64,000 bases of DNA from Quillaja saponaria (taxonomy: Eukaryota > Streptophyta > Magnoliopsida > Fabales > Quillajaceae). The position numbers were made by a program, and so were the translations under genes. Below, piece after piece: positions 1 to 11,164 of this stretch; position 1 is the first letter of the stretch, and every line of letters starts with the position of its first letter. The notes beneath the pieces were generated by a model, which saw nothing but the letters and a program-made list of their open reading frames with translations, did not search any database and had not been told where the DNA came from. Location of the stretch: positions 15,518,001 through 15,582,000 of the forward strand of contig CM055613.1 in the NCBI GenBank assembly GCA_029379385.1. Direction: 5' to 3'.

Positions 1-1314
1 TTATTGATAAAGAACAACTTGTAATTCCGAACCCAGCAACTGGGTCGCTACCATACACAAGACAGAAGAATTCTCCAATTGATTTCACCAAGAATCAAGA
101 GTGAATGATCGATTACAAGGATGGGTTTCTTATACACAGTTAACAAAATTAACTAACAAACAAATACACGTATCACGACATCACCTACTATTTTTGGTTG
201 GCAATTCTCTTCATTTTTAGAACTTACACATGAAAATGTTTATATATCATGATTTTGTCAAAGTCACTGAACTAGTTAAACTTCAAGATATCATGGTACT
301 ATCAAAATGGCATAGTTACTACTGACCTAATTGGTGGTGTGACTTGAAGCTGTATATAGCTGGCAAATATATTACATCTCAAGAAGACTCGATCAATTAT
401 AAGTGTAGCAATTTTTTAACTTCTAAAATGTAAAAGGTGCATCTAAATTTGCAAGTAAACTATTAATTTTAGTACCCAAAATTTTCTGCATTTATAGGAT
501 TATTGTTTTACTAAACTTCATTTATGGTTGACTTGTAAAAGTCAATGCTGCAGCGAGTCAATTGGAAAAAATAAGCAACGATAGATAGTCAATTTTGTGT
601 AATATTACTTGTCCAGACCCTTTATTTTATATTAAACAGTAAATTTTTTTATTTTTTTTTATATTGGGAGTGCTTGAACATAACACTGAGAGTGGGAGAA
701 CAGGTACTAACCGTTTGAGTTAAGTTCTCAGTGGTGTAAATTTAAATTTAATATATTGGTGCAAAGAGTTGTCACTCATCTAGTTGGAAGGGAGGATTCT
801 CCAAGAGACTAGAGAGTAGGGGATGCATGCCAAAAGTCGAGTATGTGAGGTTCTGCCAAAAGTAGAGAGTAGGGGATGCATGCCAAAAATATATTGGGCA
901 TGTGCAATTTTACTCTTAGGTCCCTATTTGTAGGGAAATTCATTATACGTTAAGAAATTTAGAGTTTTTCCAAAACAAGTGGCATCCAAGTTTAAAGCAT
1001 TATAAACCACCCCAGTAGTTGTACTGGTAACCTTTGTGTGCGTGCGCGCATGTGCGCGAGCATTGTCTACTTGTGGGAGAATGGTTTAATGGCTATCCTT
1101 GATTTAAGTTATATGGTAATTCTATGTGGGCTCGTTGGAATGAAATTTTTTGATGATATGACATACTATACAGTTGCTTCTTTTACCAGTGATTTTGTCT
1201 TCAAATTCATCAAACTTACTGGTGATAATAAAGATTCATATTGTTTTATTGTTACAGTCATTCTCTCTGTAATCAGGAATTGAAAAAGTTCCTCTTTTCT
1301 TTGTAATGAAACAG
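1..1314. other. AT-rich non-coding stretch
   Basis: No gene is supported here. A duplicated phrase near 805-890 (the words for 'agtaggggatgcatgccaaaa' occur twice, about 60 bases apart) is the only visible structure. A short ORF at 1038-1283 has no recognisable domain and low-complexity plant intergenic composition. If the exon-like ORF at 1315 is real, part of this stretch may be its upstream intron. Confidence 0.5.
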
Positions 1315-1477
1315 GTGGATAAGCTTTCCGAAGATGCAAATCTGTTTGAGAATGACAAGCCTGCAAGGCCTAGTAATCTCTTTGTTTCTGTTGCAATCTT
1401 TATCTCACTGCTTTCGGTGTTAGCCATGTACTTGCGTTCAGTAGACTTTGTCAATTACGATAATACAGTTTTTAAAG
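1315..1477 (+). other. Isolated exon-like ORF with one membrane segment, unrecognised
   Basis: A 163-base open stretch is bordered by a good plant acceptor (pyrimidine-rich run, then AAACAG before 1315) and a good donor (AAAG followed by GTGAAG at 1478). Translated in phase 0 it gives about 54 residues: an acidic, charged N-terminal part (VDKLSEDANLFENDKPAR), then a hydrophobic run (LFVSVAIFISLLSVLAMYL) that could cross a membrane, then a short polar tail. This looks like one internal exon of a membrane-anchored protein. I do not recognise the family, and I could not find partner exons nearby with confidence. It may be a gene fragment left by duplication or transposon capture, or an exon of a gene extending past the left edge. 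Confidence 0.25.
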
Positions 1478-2280
1478 GTGAAGAGCCTTTCTTGTGTTCT
1501 TTTTTTGAGCAAAATCTCTTGCTGTAAATGCTGCTTGCATTTTTGTAATGGAGGCAAATGGTATGACAAATTAAACCAGTGAATTTAATAGTGGCTTGCA
1601 TAATACAAAGTGTATATATATATATATAGATGATGATAATTTGACCATGGCTTGTTTCCGGTTTTCATTTTCACATTTTTATGGCCCATTTTTGTTTGTC
1701 TACTTTGAACATTTATAAATGTGTTAACGTGTATATCTCAAAACTTGATGCACGGGATTGTATAACTTAATTTTAGGCAATGTCATGAATTGAATTTTTT
1801 ATGATATAAGGAATTAAAACGTCCAACAATAAGAGTAAGAATATCAAGTTTTATTGCTCAAGAAGACGAAGGGAAGACAGATATCAAGAACTTTTGCTAT
1901 TTATGTCATGTCAAATAAAATAAAATAGACTATATTCATATGCCTATACACAAGTTTAAGATCAATTAGTATACAAATAACGAAAAAAATTATACAAGAA
2001 TTGATACAAAACATCATGCAATTAACATAAAGAATTGTAAGGATTGGCCTACTGGTTAAGAATGTTTGCTCTTTTTATTGATTTCATATATTTGAATATT
2101 TTTGAGAAGATTAGCTGTGAAAAGTCAAATTTTCATAAATTATCTAATTCAGACATACACGACATGTCTTTGATTGGACTGGAGAGATGAATTAGCCGAG
2201 TTATAAATAAACTGGCCCGAACACCAATGATCACTATTACAAAATAAAAATGCATGATGAAAAAAAGTCAATGATTGCAA
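1478..2280. other. AT-rich spacer
   Basis: There is a (TA)n run near 1613-1629. Otherwise only AT-rich sequence with no supported gene. Confidence 0.5.
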
Positions 2281-2480
2281 TCAAATTCTTACAAATTACT
2301 TTGTGGATTATTAATTGGGTGGTAAGATATAAATTACAATGAGAAATTATTAGGGAGTACTTTGTGGGTCAATGATTTAACAATGTAATAAATTAAGAAT
2401 TAAAATCAGTCCTATCAAATTCCTCACTCTAAAATCAAAAATTTTATTGCATTAGATTTTGTTATAACAAAATAAGAAAT
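2281..2480 (+). repeat. Diverged direct repeat, left copy (flanks the peptide gene)
   Basis: The left copy shares phrases with 3690-3870 in the same orientation and order: a 'TTCTTACAAA..ACTTTGTGG' type start, then 'TCAATGATTTAA', then 'TGTAATAAATTA', then 'AGTC..ATCAAATT'. The copies are old and differ at many positions. They bracket the small cysteine-rich peptide gene. Confidence 0.4.
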
Positions 2481-2542
2481 ATAGTACCTAATACCAAATT
2501 TGCAATTGGACCATTTTGACCAAATTGGTAGGCTGTCTCACC

Positions 2543-2550
2543 TATAAATA
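2543..2550 (+). promoter_or_regulatory. TATA box of the cysteine-rich peptide gene
   Basis: TATAAATA lies about 95-135 bases upstream of the possible translation starts (2644 or 2680). This is compatible with transcription starting near 2575-2580. Confidence 0.5.
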
Positions 2551-2679
2551 TATGTTCATGTAGACTCACAACAGCACACACACCATTGTCAATACAAGAT
2601 TCACACTGGTTAATTTATATATCCTGTGCTTACTTCTGTAAAAATAGACAAATCTTTTATCAAGTTGGCTGTTCTGGTT

Positions 2680-3052
2680 ATGTTTTTGATTTTCAGCTCA
2701 GGTAAATTATAATTTTAAATTTAAATTCTGCTTCTTGAACTTTGAGACTAATTTCATAATAATATTATAATACTAGAAAAAATCTTTATTATAATAATTA
2801 TTAGATTAGATTGATAATAACCATGCATGGAAATGTTGTGAATTTGCAGGTGTAATGTTTACAGCAGACGCAGAAATACGGAACCCAATTCATGTATGTA
2901 ATTCTCCGAGTGATTGCGATCAAATTGAGTATCCCGACACATGTTGTGAAGTGACACGGCATCAATGTGTGAACAAAGAACTTTGTACTCGAGCACCTTC
3001 ATGTTCCTGTATGCAATACGCATCTTCTAGAATCAAGATTCATATAAGATAA
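2680..3052 (+). CDS. Secreted cysteine-rich peptide, two exons (NCR/defensin-like)
   Basis: Exons are 2680-2701 and 2850-3052, joined by a GT-AG intron in phase 1 (GGT codon split). Exon 1 gives the hydrophobic core of a signal peptide and exon 2 completes it (ends FTADA), followed by a mature peptide of roughly 55 residues. The mature part carries eight cysteines in the spacing C-x5-C-x8-CC-x6-C-x5-C-x5-C-x-C and ends basic (SSRIKIHIR). Two exons with the signal peptide on the first is the architecture of plant nodule-specific cysteine-rich and defensin-like genes, and the 'C-x5-DC ... CVNK' part resembles the late-nodulin pattern, but there is an extra adjacent CC and I cannot assign the family. 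Oddity: the open frame continues upstream through a fuller signal peptide (DKSFIKLAVLV) to 2644, where an expected ATG reads ATA, with an in-frame stop further up. The first usable ATG is 2680, which gives a short leader. The gene is therefore either using the inner start or is a recent pseudogene. Confidence 0.55.
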
Positions 3053-3059
3053 TGTACTA

Positions 3060-3689
3060 GTCTAGAATAAATTATTGAATCTTGATCATTCCATCACTTT
3101 TCTTGTCACTTTTTCCGGGTTAAGATCTGATAATTTAACTTAAAAAATTTGTCATGAAATCTTTAGCTTTTTTTATTTTCTCAATTTTGGTTCATCTGAT
3201 TTATCTATAACTTTAGATCTGTAATATCATATAATCACTAATTTTTGCATTGCTACAATATGTGTGATGAAAATTTTGTCAATAAAAATATTCGATAATT
3301 GATTTATTTGGTAACGTTTATTCATGTTTGAAAATTGAGATTAAAATTCATGGGATAACATTAGAAAAATCCAATACTCTATAATTAAATATTTTATACA
3401 TAACAAAATAGAAATATCACATCATTTCTTTTTAAAAGAAGAAAAAATTATTACCTCATTTTGAAATTTGTTTATAAATTTTTTATCACACTTGTTAATA
3501 ATTTGATACATTTAAAAATTTTTTTTTATTTTAATCTTAACGTTTTTCTTTGTATTCAAATTAGGTTGAATAAATAAGGTTAATGATGTTTGTTTAAGAG
3601 ATAAATATGCAAATATGATACGAGGAGAAAAAAACTGAATTAAAATAATGAGTAATGTCGTGATACGTGTAATTGTTATAAATGAATAG
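3060..3689. other. AT-rich 3' flank of the peptide gene
   Basis: Very AT-rich with no supported gene. Short ORFs on either strand here are low complexity. Confidence 0.5.
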
Positions 3690-3870
3690 AATGAGATTCT
3701 TACAAAATAATTTGTAGGATAATGATTTAATGGTAATATATGAATTATGAAATAAAAAATTGAAAAATAATTTATGACTCAATGATTTAATAGTGTAATA
3801 AATTATAAATTAAAGTTAGTCAAATCAATTGGACAAATTCATCAGCTAAATGAATGCCATAAAATATTAT
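3690..3870 (+). repeat. Diverged direct repeat, right copy
   Basis: Partner of the copy at 2281-2480. It has the same order of shared phrases ('TTCTTACAAAATAATTTGTAG', 'TCAATGATTTAATAGTGTAA', 'TAAATTA', 'AGTCAAATCAATT'). With the left copy it frames the peptide gene. Confidence 0.4.
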
Positions 3871-4776
3871 TGGACCAACGACCAGGTCTGGCATTAATTT
3901 ACAATGGTTATACACGAATCCCACCACCCGAGCCCTACTCTCCAAATGCAGCATTTGGGAATAGGGACTACTCAACCAACTAGTAACTTGTCTACGTTAG
4001 TTAATTGCATCAATTTCCTTATCTTCAAGCTGATCCTTGTCCCCATGCATGATAAGCGATAGAACCCTGAATGCACAAGGAAAAGCTTTTGCAAGATAAA
4101 AACAAAGATATAAAATCTTTAAATGATAAAATGGTTAAATATTATATGATTTTACAATTAAATCTATGTTTCATGTATTAACAAATTCACGTGGGAATAA
4201 AGATAAAATATTATATTTATATTATTTTTAATCACTAACTCAATATGGGACTAAGAAAAATATAAAATAAATCTAAACTAATAACTATAAAAATTATATC
4301 ATAATTATTAAAATAGAAGAAACTAAAATAATTTAATCTCCATTCTTGTCTTCTTCTTGAGAGCATTGTATTTCCTAGGGGCATATGGGTTGAGGAGGTC
4401 CATGGACCTACACTTGAGCCATTGCCTTGTTAGAGAAAGCAAAAGATTTATCTCTCAATTTTCACTCTAATTGAAGCGTTGTAGGGCTCTGAAAACAAAG
4501 ATTCTCAAAGGAGGAAGCAACGGGCCGTAGCACCAAATTTATATATCAGAACTCAGAAGATTGAAGAGGGGGCAGAGAGCTCTATCTATTGGTGATGAAC
4601 TCTTTCTCTCTCTGGTGGTTAATTTAGAGAGAGAATTAAAAGTCTACCAGAATTAGGGTTTGTTTCAATTTCTTAAGAGTTTAAATTGTACTGAGTTGAA
4701 AGTTGGAAGGTAAGGTGGGATATGCTTGAATCGGGCTGATTGAAACTTGGATTAGGTTATAGTTATGCTTAAATGT
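3871..4776. other. Non-coding stretch, possible old repeat
   Basis: AT-rich to about 4330, then a somewhat GC-richer part (4340-4700) that reads like transposon leader or untranslated sequence. No ORF of note. Confidence 0.4.
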
Positions 4777-5270
4777 GTTAGAATATATGAGGTAATGTTG
4801 TGTAGTGTAGTCCCACATTGTTTGTATGCAGGTACTCTCTTTCCATTTACTTTACATAGTATTAGAGCAATCTGATCCCAAACCTTAACTCTCACATAAA
4901 CCGCCACATCCATAATTTTTCAGTGATCGAAAAACTGGACAGCTACCACGTCAGCCCTGCCAGATTTAGAAGTTCATTTTCCATCAAGTTTTTCAGTCAA
5001 CCACCACTCCATGAAGATTCGGAAAGGTCCGATCAGAAATACGTAGGAAGTCCACTGAGAAAACTTCTCTGATGAACCCTCACGTGCCATAAAAAATGGA
5101 GGTGCGTGAGGTCTACTAGCACCCGCAGGTTTGAGCGCGTCTGGTGCATGAAGCCCACACATAGCAGTTGCCTTTAGGCACGTGAGAGCAAGTGAAGCCC
5201 ATGTGTTATTTGAGGTGTTTTTCTTCCAGCAGCCCCATACCAGTTCTAGCTTTTGTTTGGTATGTTTTTA
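4777..5270 (+). mobile_element. Ty1/copia or TRIM-like LTR end with degenerate primer-binding site
   Basis: A short LTR-like segment begins TGTTAGAATATATG at about 4777 and ends ..CTTTACA near 4856. It is followed at once by TAGTATTAGAGCAATCTGA, a one- or two-base variant of the plant copia signature TGGTATCAGAGCAATCTGA (initiator-Met tRNA primer-binding site). Non-coding leader-like sequence follows. No gag or pol is recognisable downstream, so this is a fragment or a TRIM. LTR limits are approximate. Confidence 0.35.
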
Positions 5271-5347
5271 TGGGGTTTTTGGTGTATTTTTTGGGAGACT
5301 CTTGGTTCAATTTCTCTTTGATACAATAAATTGGTATTTTCAGGGCT

Positions 5348-5600
5348 GATTATGAGATGAATTTTAGTTATTGATTATTCTATGGGAGTTGATGGAGTGG
5401 AAATATCCAAAATTCATCTCAGATAAAGATGAAATTCGAACTGGATTATTGGGATTTGAATTCCAAGATGAATTTTAGGAACTAATTATGAGGTGAGTTT
5501 TAGTTATTGATTATTCTATGGGAGTTGAGGGGTGAGAATATCCAAGATTCATCATAGATAAGGGTGGAATTCCGAATTGTATTATTCGAATTTGAATTAA
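5348..5600 (+). repeat. Two-copy tandem repeat, 136-bp period
   Basis: The phrase TAGTTATTGATTATTCTATG recurs at 5365 and 5501. The flanking text matches too ('GGGAGTTGA..GG..G..AATATCCAA.ATTCATC..AGATAA'), giving one full and one nearly full copy. Confidence 0.6.
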
Positions 5601-5925
5601 AAAATTCGAATTCGTATATGGATAATGTATTATTCGATTTGATATTCGAAATAGTATTCGAATTAGAATTAATATTCAAATTAATATACTTTTTATTAAA
5701 TAAAAAATTATATTTTTTTCACTAAAATACCCTTAAAGTTAAATATTTTAAAAATATATTCAGCGAGTTCAAATTTGAATTGAAATTCAAAATTTTATTA
5801 GAATTAGAATTCAAATCCAAAATTTGAAATTACATTCGAATTCGGATTTCAGTTTAAATCCGAATTACTATTTGAATTCGAATAGTGCACTATTCGAAGC
5901 TATTCGATTCAAATTCTAGCACTAT
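5575..5925. repeat. TTCGAA/GAATTC-rich palindromic block
   Basis: The run is dense in ATTCGAAT, GAATTCGAAT and AAATTTGAAT words. The left part and the right part are roughly reverse complements, so a single strand could fold over much of it. It is probably a foldback or satellite-like repeat with no coding content. Confidence 0.5.
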
Positions 5926-6454
5926 TCTCAGATACATTACAAATAGAATATGACCCTCCTTTCATTTCTTTGTATTTTCTTTTATATTCAATTTATTAAT
6001 TTCCTTCTATTTGACTTTTTAGAAGTCATCTAAGTGATGTTGATATGTGCGGTAAATAGTTTTCATGATGCATAACTTCTTAATTTCATCCTATTGGTAT
6101 TTGTTTTACTCATTTGAAATAAATATCTTAACAATTTGACAATCTCAATGAATTCCTAACCTAGTTTTTTTTTTTTTTTTTTATCCTAAATTTTGTCTTT
6201 GGTTTCTTTTTTTTTTTGGGTGTGGGTAATTCAGAAAATTTGGTCGTGATACCAAATTTGATACTAATGTAAGGTCTTGTTGGTTTGGGGTTCTGGTTCC
6301 AATTCTGATGTAAGGTCTTTTCTAACCAATGTGTGAATTTTGGGTTTTGTAGATTGTGATGCTATGAACCTATGTGATGGTAAGGTTTTAGGGGAAGGTG
6401 TGTAAGGTGGTCTTGATTTATTGTTCCACATGTTAGGCTTTTTGATATTATTAC
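5926..6454. other. AT-rich spacer
   Basis: Homopolymer T runs near 6166-6183 and 6205-6218. No supported gene. Confidence 0.45.
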
Positions 6455-7233
6455 TGCATGTATCATTAACAAGTAATAAAGTGAAAGAGTATAGTGTCGA
6501 TCCCACGAGGAATTGCAACTAATATCAAAGTACTAAAATTAACAAAATTCTAATTTTATCCAAACAAACAAATTAAAGTTGGAAAACTAATCTAAACTAA
6601 ATCTAACTCATGACAAATTAAACTTAAGAATTCAATGTAAAAAAGGCAAGAATTACAATTTCCCTGAACAATTCACTTGAATTATTATTATCTTATCTTG
6701 CTTAGTTATGGTAATTAATTATTAACCTAGAGTTCTAATTCACTTTAAGTTTTTCCAATAACTTATAATAATATATCATTTAACCAATTTATTATATTCC
6801 TGTGTGAATTGGGTTAAGCAAGTCTTATTAAGAATGGATCTAAATTTGGTTACACAAGGCATATGGGTATACTCCTATCCATACATACAAATCAAATTCA
6901 GACAAGTGTTATTTCAATCAAGACAAAATCTAAATTCCCTTTTTCCAAGTTTGTTTATGTTTCTTAATTCATGTTTTCTAGTCCAATTCGACTTCTAAAG
7001 GGACTTCTTTATGTAATAAACCTTCCAAACACACAAACTAAGTTAATATAGATTGTAATTCTAATTAAACACCTAATTCCTAACCAAAATCAACTAGGAT
7101 TTAACATCTTAATACGATAAGGACTTAACTAGGAATTCAACTAAAACTAAGCAAAATCAAAGTACAACTCTAGAACATAGCCAATAATATTAATCAAAAG
7201 GATATGTAATAAGTCTATTTCAAAGACTTATCA
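6455..7233 (-). mobile_element. LTR fragment, Ty3/gypsy-type, minus orientation
   Basis: Read on the minus strand, 7260-7225 gives CTTGAGGACTAGTAAAACC.. CTTAAGTTTGGAGATATGATAAG. This is the polypurine-tract and LTR-start signature frequent in plant gypsy elements (TTTAAGTTTGGGGG..TGATAA). The far end near 6490-6525 carries the phrase GTGTCGATCCCACGAGGAA, common in such LTRs. The left boundary is a guess, and no domain-bearing ORF accompanies it. Confidence 0.4.
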
Positions 7234-8089
7234 TATCTCCAAACTTAAGGTTTTACTAGTCCTCAAGCAAAAGTAAAACTAAAACACAAAAGAAAATAAT
7301 AAGCAAGAGATGAATCATACTAATGTAATGATTTCTAAAGTATCATCAAATATTTTCTTAAAACTCTTAACTTAAGGTCAACCATAGGCAACATCCAAAT
7401 TTATGATTCAATTCAAGCACAAGTTTCATTCTCAAATGGATTTCTTGTGTGTGTGCATAATTTTTTTTACCAAGAACTCAACATAATCCAGATTAGTTTC
7501 TGTCTTTGAAAAGTACAACTTAGCACTTAAACCTCATAGGTTGCTTTTCATCCATCTTTCCACTAATACAGACTAGTACTAAATCAAGGATCATTAGGAT
7601 TTTATAAGCTTGTAATATAAAGTCAAGGTTAATTGTAGGATAAGTTATATTTATAAGGTTTAAAATCACCATAAGTACATTATTCATTTTAGGACTTGTC
7701 ATGGGACATTATCTAATATCATATGTTTTAGAATACTACATTGATTCTTCAATATATCGAATTGTTCATTATACTCCTTTACCGAATTCCATTGCCTTAA
7801 ATTCTTAAGGACAATGACATGTCAAGATACCATACCTCCTTGGAACTTATCCATCATCTCCTGAATGTACTCATGCCAAGAAAGATTCATAATTCCTCAC
7901 TTATCTAGATATCATTTATGTCACTCTAACACGTTATCCTTGAATCGAGTCTAGTTCAATCTTTAATCCTCCAGGTTTTGATTCACAATAAAGAATTGAT
8001 GACATTTCAGGTACCAGTTCTTAAAGTTACAACCAACGAAGCAAGTAAACTCCACCTTTTTCAATAACCGATACTCCTTTCATCTTATC
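7234..8089. other. Degenerate repeat-derived sequence, no gene seen
   Basis: Probably the decayed interior adjoining the LTR fragment on its left. I could not recognise any protein domain in either strand. Confidence 0.35.
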
Positions 8090-8640
8090 AATGTAGTAAC
8101 TCCCAGTGTCTCCTTTATTGTTAAGGTTAAAGAGCTTCACACTCCTTATAAGTAAACAAGTATTTCCTCTTGTCACCAGTTGATTGGTTTTTAAGAGTGA
8201 GGCTCCAACATGGTATCAAAGCTGGGTTGAAGGCTTTCTAGCTCAGCTATAAGCATTGGGCTCTCTAATTGTGCTCCAACACTCTGGCTCAAGTGTCTTC
8301 TAACTTGTGTGCTTAAGCTCGATCCACATTCCATGTTAGGAAGGATGTTAATAAGCAATGTGGAGACTGACAGTATATATAAGTATATGGGCTCACACCT
8401 CCTAAATCCAATTGATTTTGATTGGTTTTAAGAGTAAGACTCTAATATGGTGTATTAACTAGCCGAGCCATCTCATTATGCCCACACTCAAAGATTTGGC
8501 CCTGACTGCTGTGTTTATATATAAGTATATAGGGGCTTCACACTCATTATAAGTAAATGAGCCTCTTCTCTTATCATAAATTGATTGGTTTCAAGAACGA
8601 GGCTCAAACATGTTATCATATCTAGACCCTGACTTATGGG
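8090..8640 (+). repeat. Three tandem TRIM-like LTR units
   Basis: Three related units follow each other. Each runs through 'TATAAGTA(A/T)A(C/T)..', 'TTGATTGGTTT..AAGA..GAGGCTC' and 'AACATGGTATCAAAGC' (or a decayed form), at about 8130-8225, 8370-8450 and 8535-8625. TGGTATCAAAGC differs by one base from the copia tRNA-Met primer-binding site. Repeated LTR plus primer-site units with no coding sequence between them fit a TRIM element with an extra LTR. Confidence 0.45.
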
Positions 8641-11164
8641 GACGCCCCATTACACCCACACCCAACAAGTGACATTTTTTCAACCAAATTTGATTCTTTG
8701 AGGTGTTTGAAGTTACTATATATACATATTGAAATATTAAACAAACTAGATTTGCTCTTGTAATATTAACCCATTAATTACTAATATATTATTTTCTTGT
8801 TCTTATTTTTATTATTTATTAATATAAATATTTTAGTTTAAAATTACTTAACTAATTTCTTTATTTTATATTAATTATTTATAATTATGTTACTATGATA
8901 TGAATGATATTTTTATCATTTGGCTAAAATGAAATAATTTTATTATTATTTATTTATAAATTTATATTATTTAATGTGATATGAAAAGTATTTTTGTTAT
9001 TTGACTAAACTAAATATATATATATATATTATTTATCTACAACTTTTAGTTTAATTATTTATGTGATAAGAGGGTATTTTTTTTCATTTGACTAAACTAA
9101 ACTATTTTATAGAAGTAAGAACAAAAGTTTCATCCCTAGGTGAGTTTGAGAATTCTCAATTCTATAAAATAAAATAGTCGGAATAGAATAATCACTTTGA
9201 GGATAAAGACATAAACAAAATGAAATAATTATTATTTCATAAAATCATATGTGGAAAGAATGATTATTTATGTGTACCAAACTAACTCTAAGCAAGTTGT
9301 GTATTCACTCAAAAAAAATAAAAAAATAAAATGCACAATAGTAATGCAACATGGAAAACATATATAATTTTTTTTTTCTTTTGTTTTTGCTGGTTGAGGA
9401 TTCAAAATCAAAATTGAAAATGTTGATTTTGTTAGCGGGTCCATGTCATTAGAATCTAACTTAGTATTCAAAGCCCTTTAGTGGTATTTAATTTATCCCA
9501 CTCTTTCTTTAATATTCACATAATTTGAAGTCTTAAACCGCTACTTAATTAGAAAATAAAACAGAGTATAATAATCTCTATCTTAATCAATAAGTATTCA
9601 AATGTAGTTGTTGATTTATTTATTTATTTTCCTCCAAATTATGTGTTTTATTAGTCAACCATTAGAATATGGCATACATATATATTTTCTTTTTGGTACA
9701 ATATGACATATATTCTTTTAATATTTACAAGTATTTATATACAAATATTAAAAACTTGATTTGAAAGTTCTCCTACACGTTTTGCTGAGATTCTGGGAAA
9801 TGATTTACACCACTTGCCTGCCAATTTGGTCAGCCTCTTCGTCACATACTAAAATTCTATATCCATTTGGCTACTAGTAAAAATTGTTATTTTCTTTTAT
9901 CAAAAAATAAAAAATAAAAAAAATGGTTACTTTCATGCATGACAATCATATATTTATTAGTCTTGTTCGAAATTAAAATCCAAATTAAAGGGTAGTGAAC
10001 AAAGAATAAAAATGGATTTAATTTGTCAACCTCTTTTAACATTGGAACAATATTTATGAAACACAACATTTTAATTTTTTAAATGTGATTTTATTTTTAC
10101 CTTAATTTTTACAAAAAATAAATCCATTTTCGTAGCATACAAATAATAAAACAATGAGTGACAGTTTGGTGTCACATAAGACATGGTTAACAATTTTGCT
10201 GCTTAATGAATGAATTGACCATACTAACTAGCATCAATACTTCAAAAATCAAATTGACAGTACCTTATTTTTTTCAAGGACCAAAATAGTAATTTTCTTT
10301 TTTTATATTCTATCTCGTGGCATACATTTAAAAATAATAATAATAATGTGATATGAATATAGTAATACACTTGTAACTAAATGGGACCTAACTCTAACGC
10401 AAATCATCATCCTATATAGAAGATTGATGTTATTTATTCTTCGATATTTATATATGTTCTGAAATTTTGGAAAAATATTATAAAATATATTTTATTTTTT
10501 TAATAAGTGCCTTAACTCTATCCCTCCTGTTAGCATCCCAAAAAAGAAATTCTTTATTTTTATTCCTCAAACCTCTATATAAATAAACAATAATAAATTA
10601 GTAAAAGTTGAATCAAGCGATTAGTACCGGTAATCCTCACCCCTTAATGCCAATTTCGACCTCTACCTTTGAGTTATATCTCTATAACTCCAGACCTCCT
10701 GTTAACATCCCGAAAAGCTAAAAAAATTAGGACCCATGCAATACATATATAGGTATATGACAGTATTAATCCACTTATGAGCTGAAAATTTAAAAAGAAA
10801 CAAAAGGCAAAAAATAAAATAAAAAATGAATAAACAAAATAAAGGCAAAGTCATATCATTCTTCTTATTTCCCAAATTTCTCCTTTGTATTTTTTTTTCC
10901 TTTTAAATTTTACATGATGAACCCAATCAATGGCTGAGATCTACATCCTTTCTAGCATACCCCACCCACAATTATTATTACACTCTCCTTCCATCTCATC
11001 CAACTCACAGATCTACATTTTTTTTCTCCTCACATTTATCTTCTTCTTCTTCTTCTATAACGTCAAATTTTTATATCCAAAATCCTAAAACAACAATAGC
11101 TGGACCAGTTTGATCACAACAATAACTTTTCAAAAAGAAATAAAAACCCATGTGATGATCATAA
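8641..11164. other. AT-rich intergenic region
   Basis: Very AT-rich with microsatellite stretches (for example near 9016-9029). A phrase 'CTCCTGTTA(G/A)CATCCC(A/G)AAAA' occurs near 10525 and again near 10697. A TTC repeat lies at 11041-11054. No gene is supported. The last few hundred bases should include the 3' untranslated region of the minus-strand epimerase gene. Confidence 0.5.

Noticed and set aside
1038..1283. 81-residue ORF upstream of the exon-like stretch
   Set aside because: No domain, no splice logic joining it to 1315 in frame with confidence, and a composition expected of AT-rich chance ORFs.
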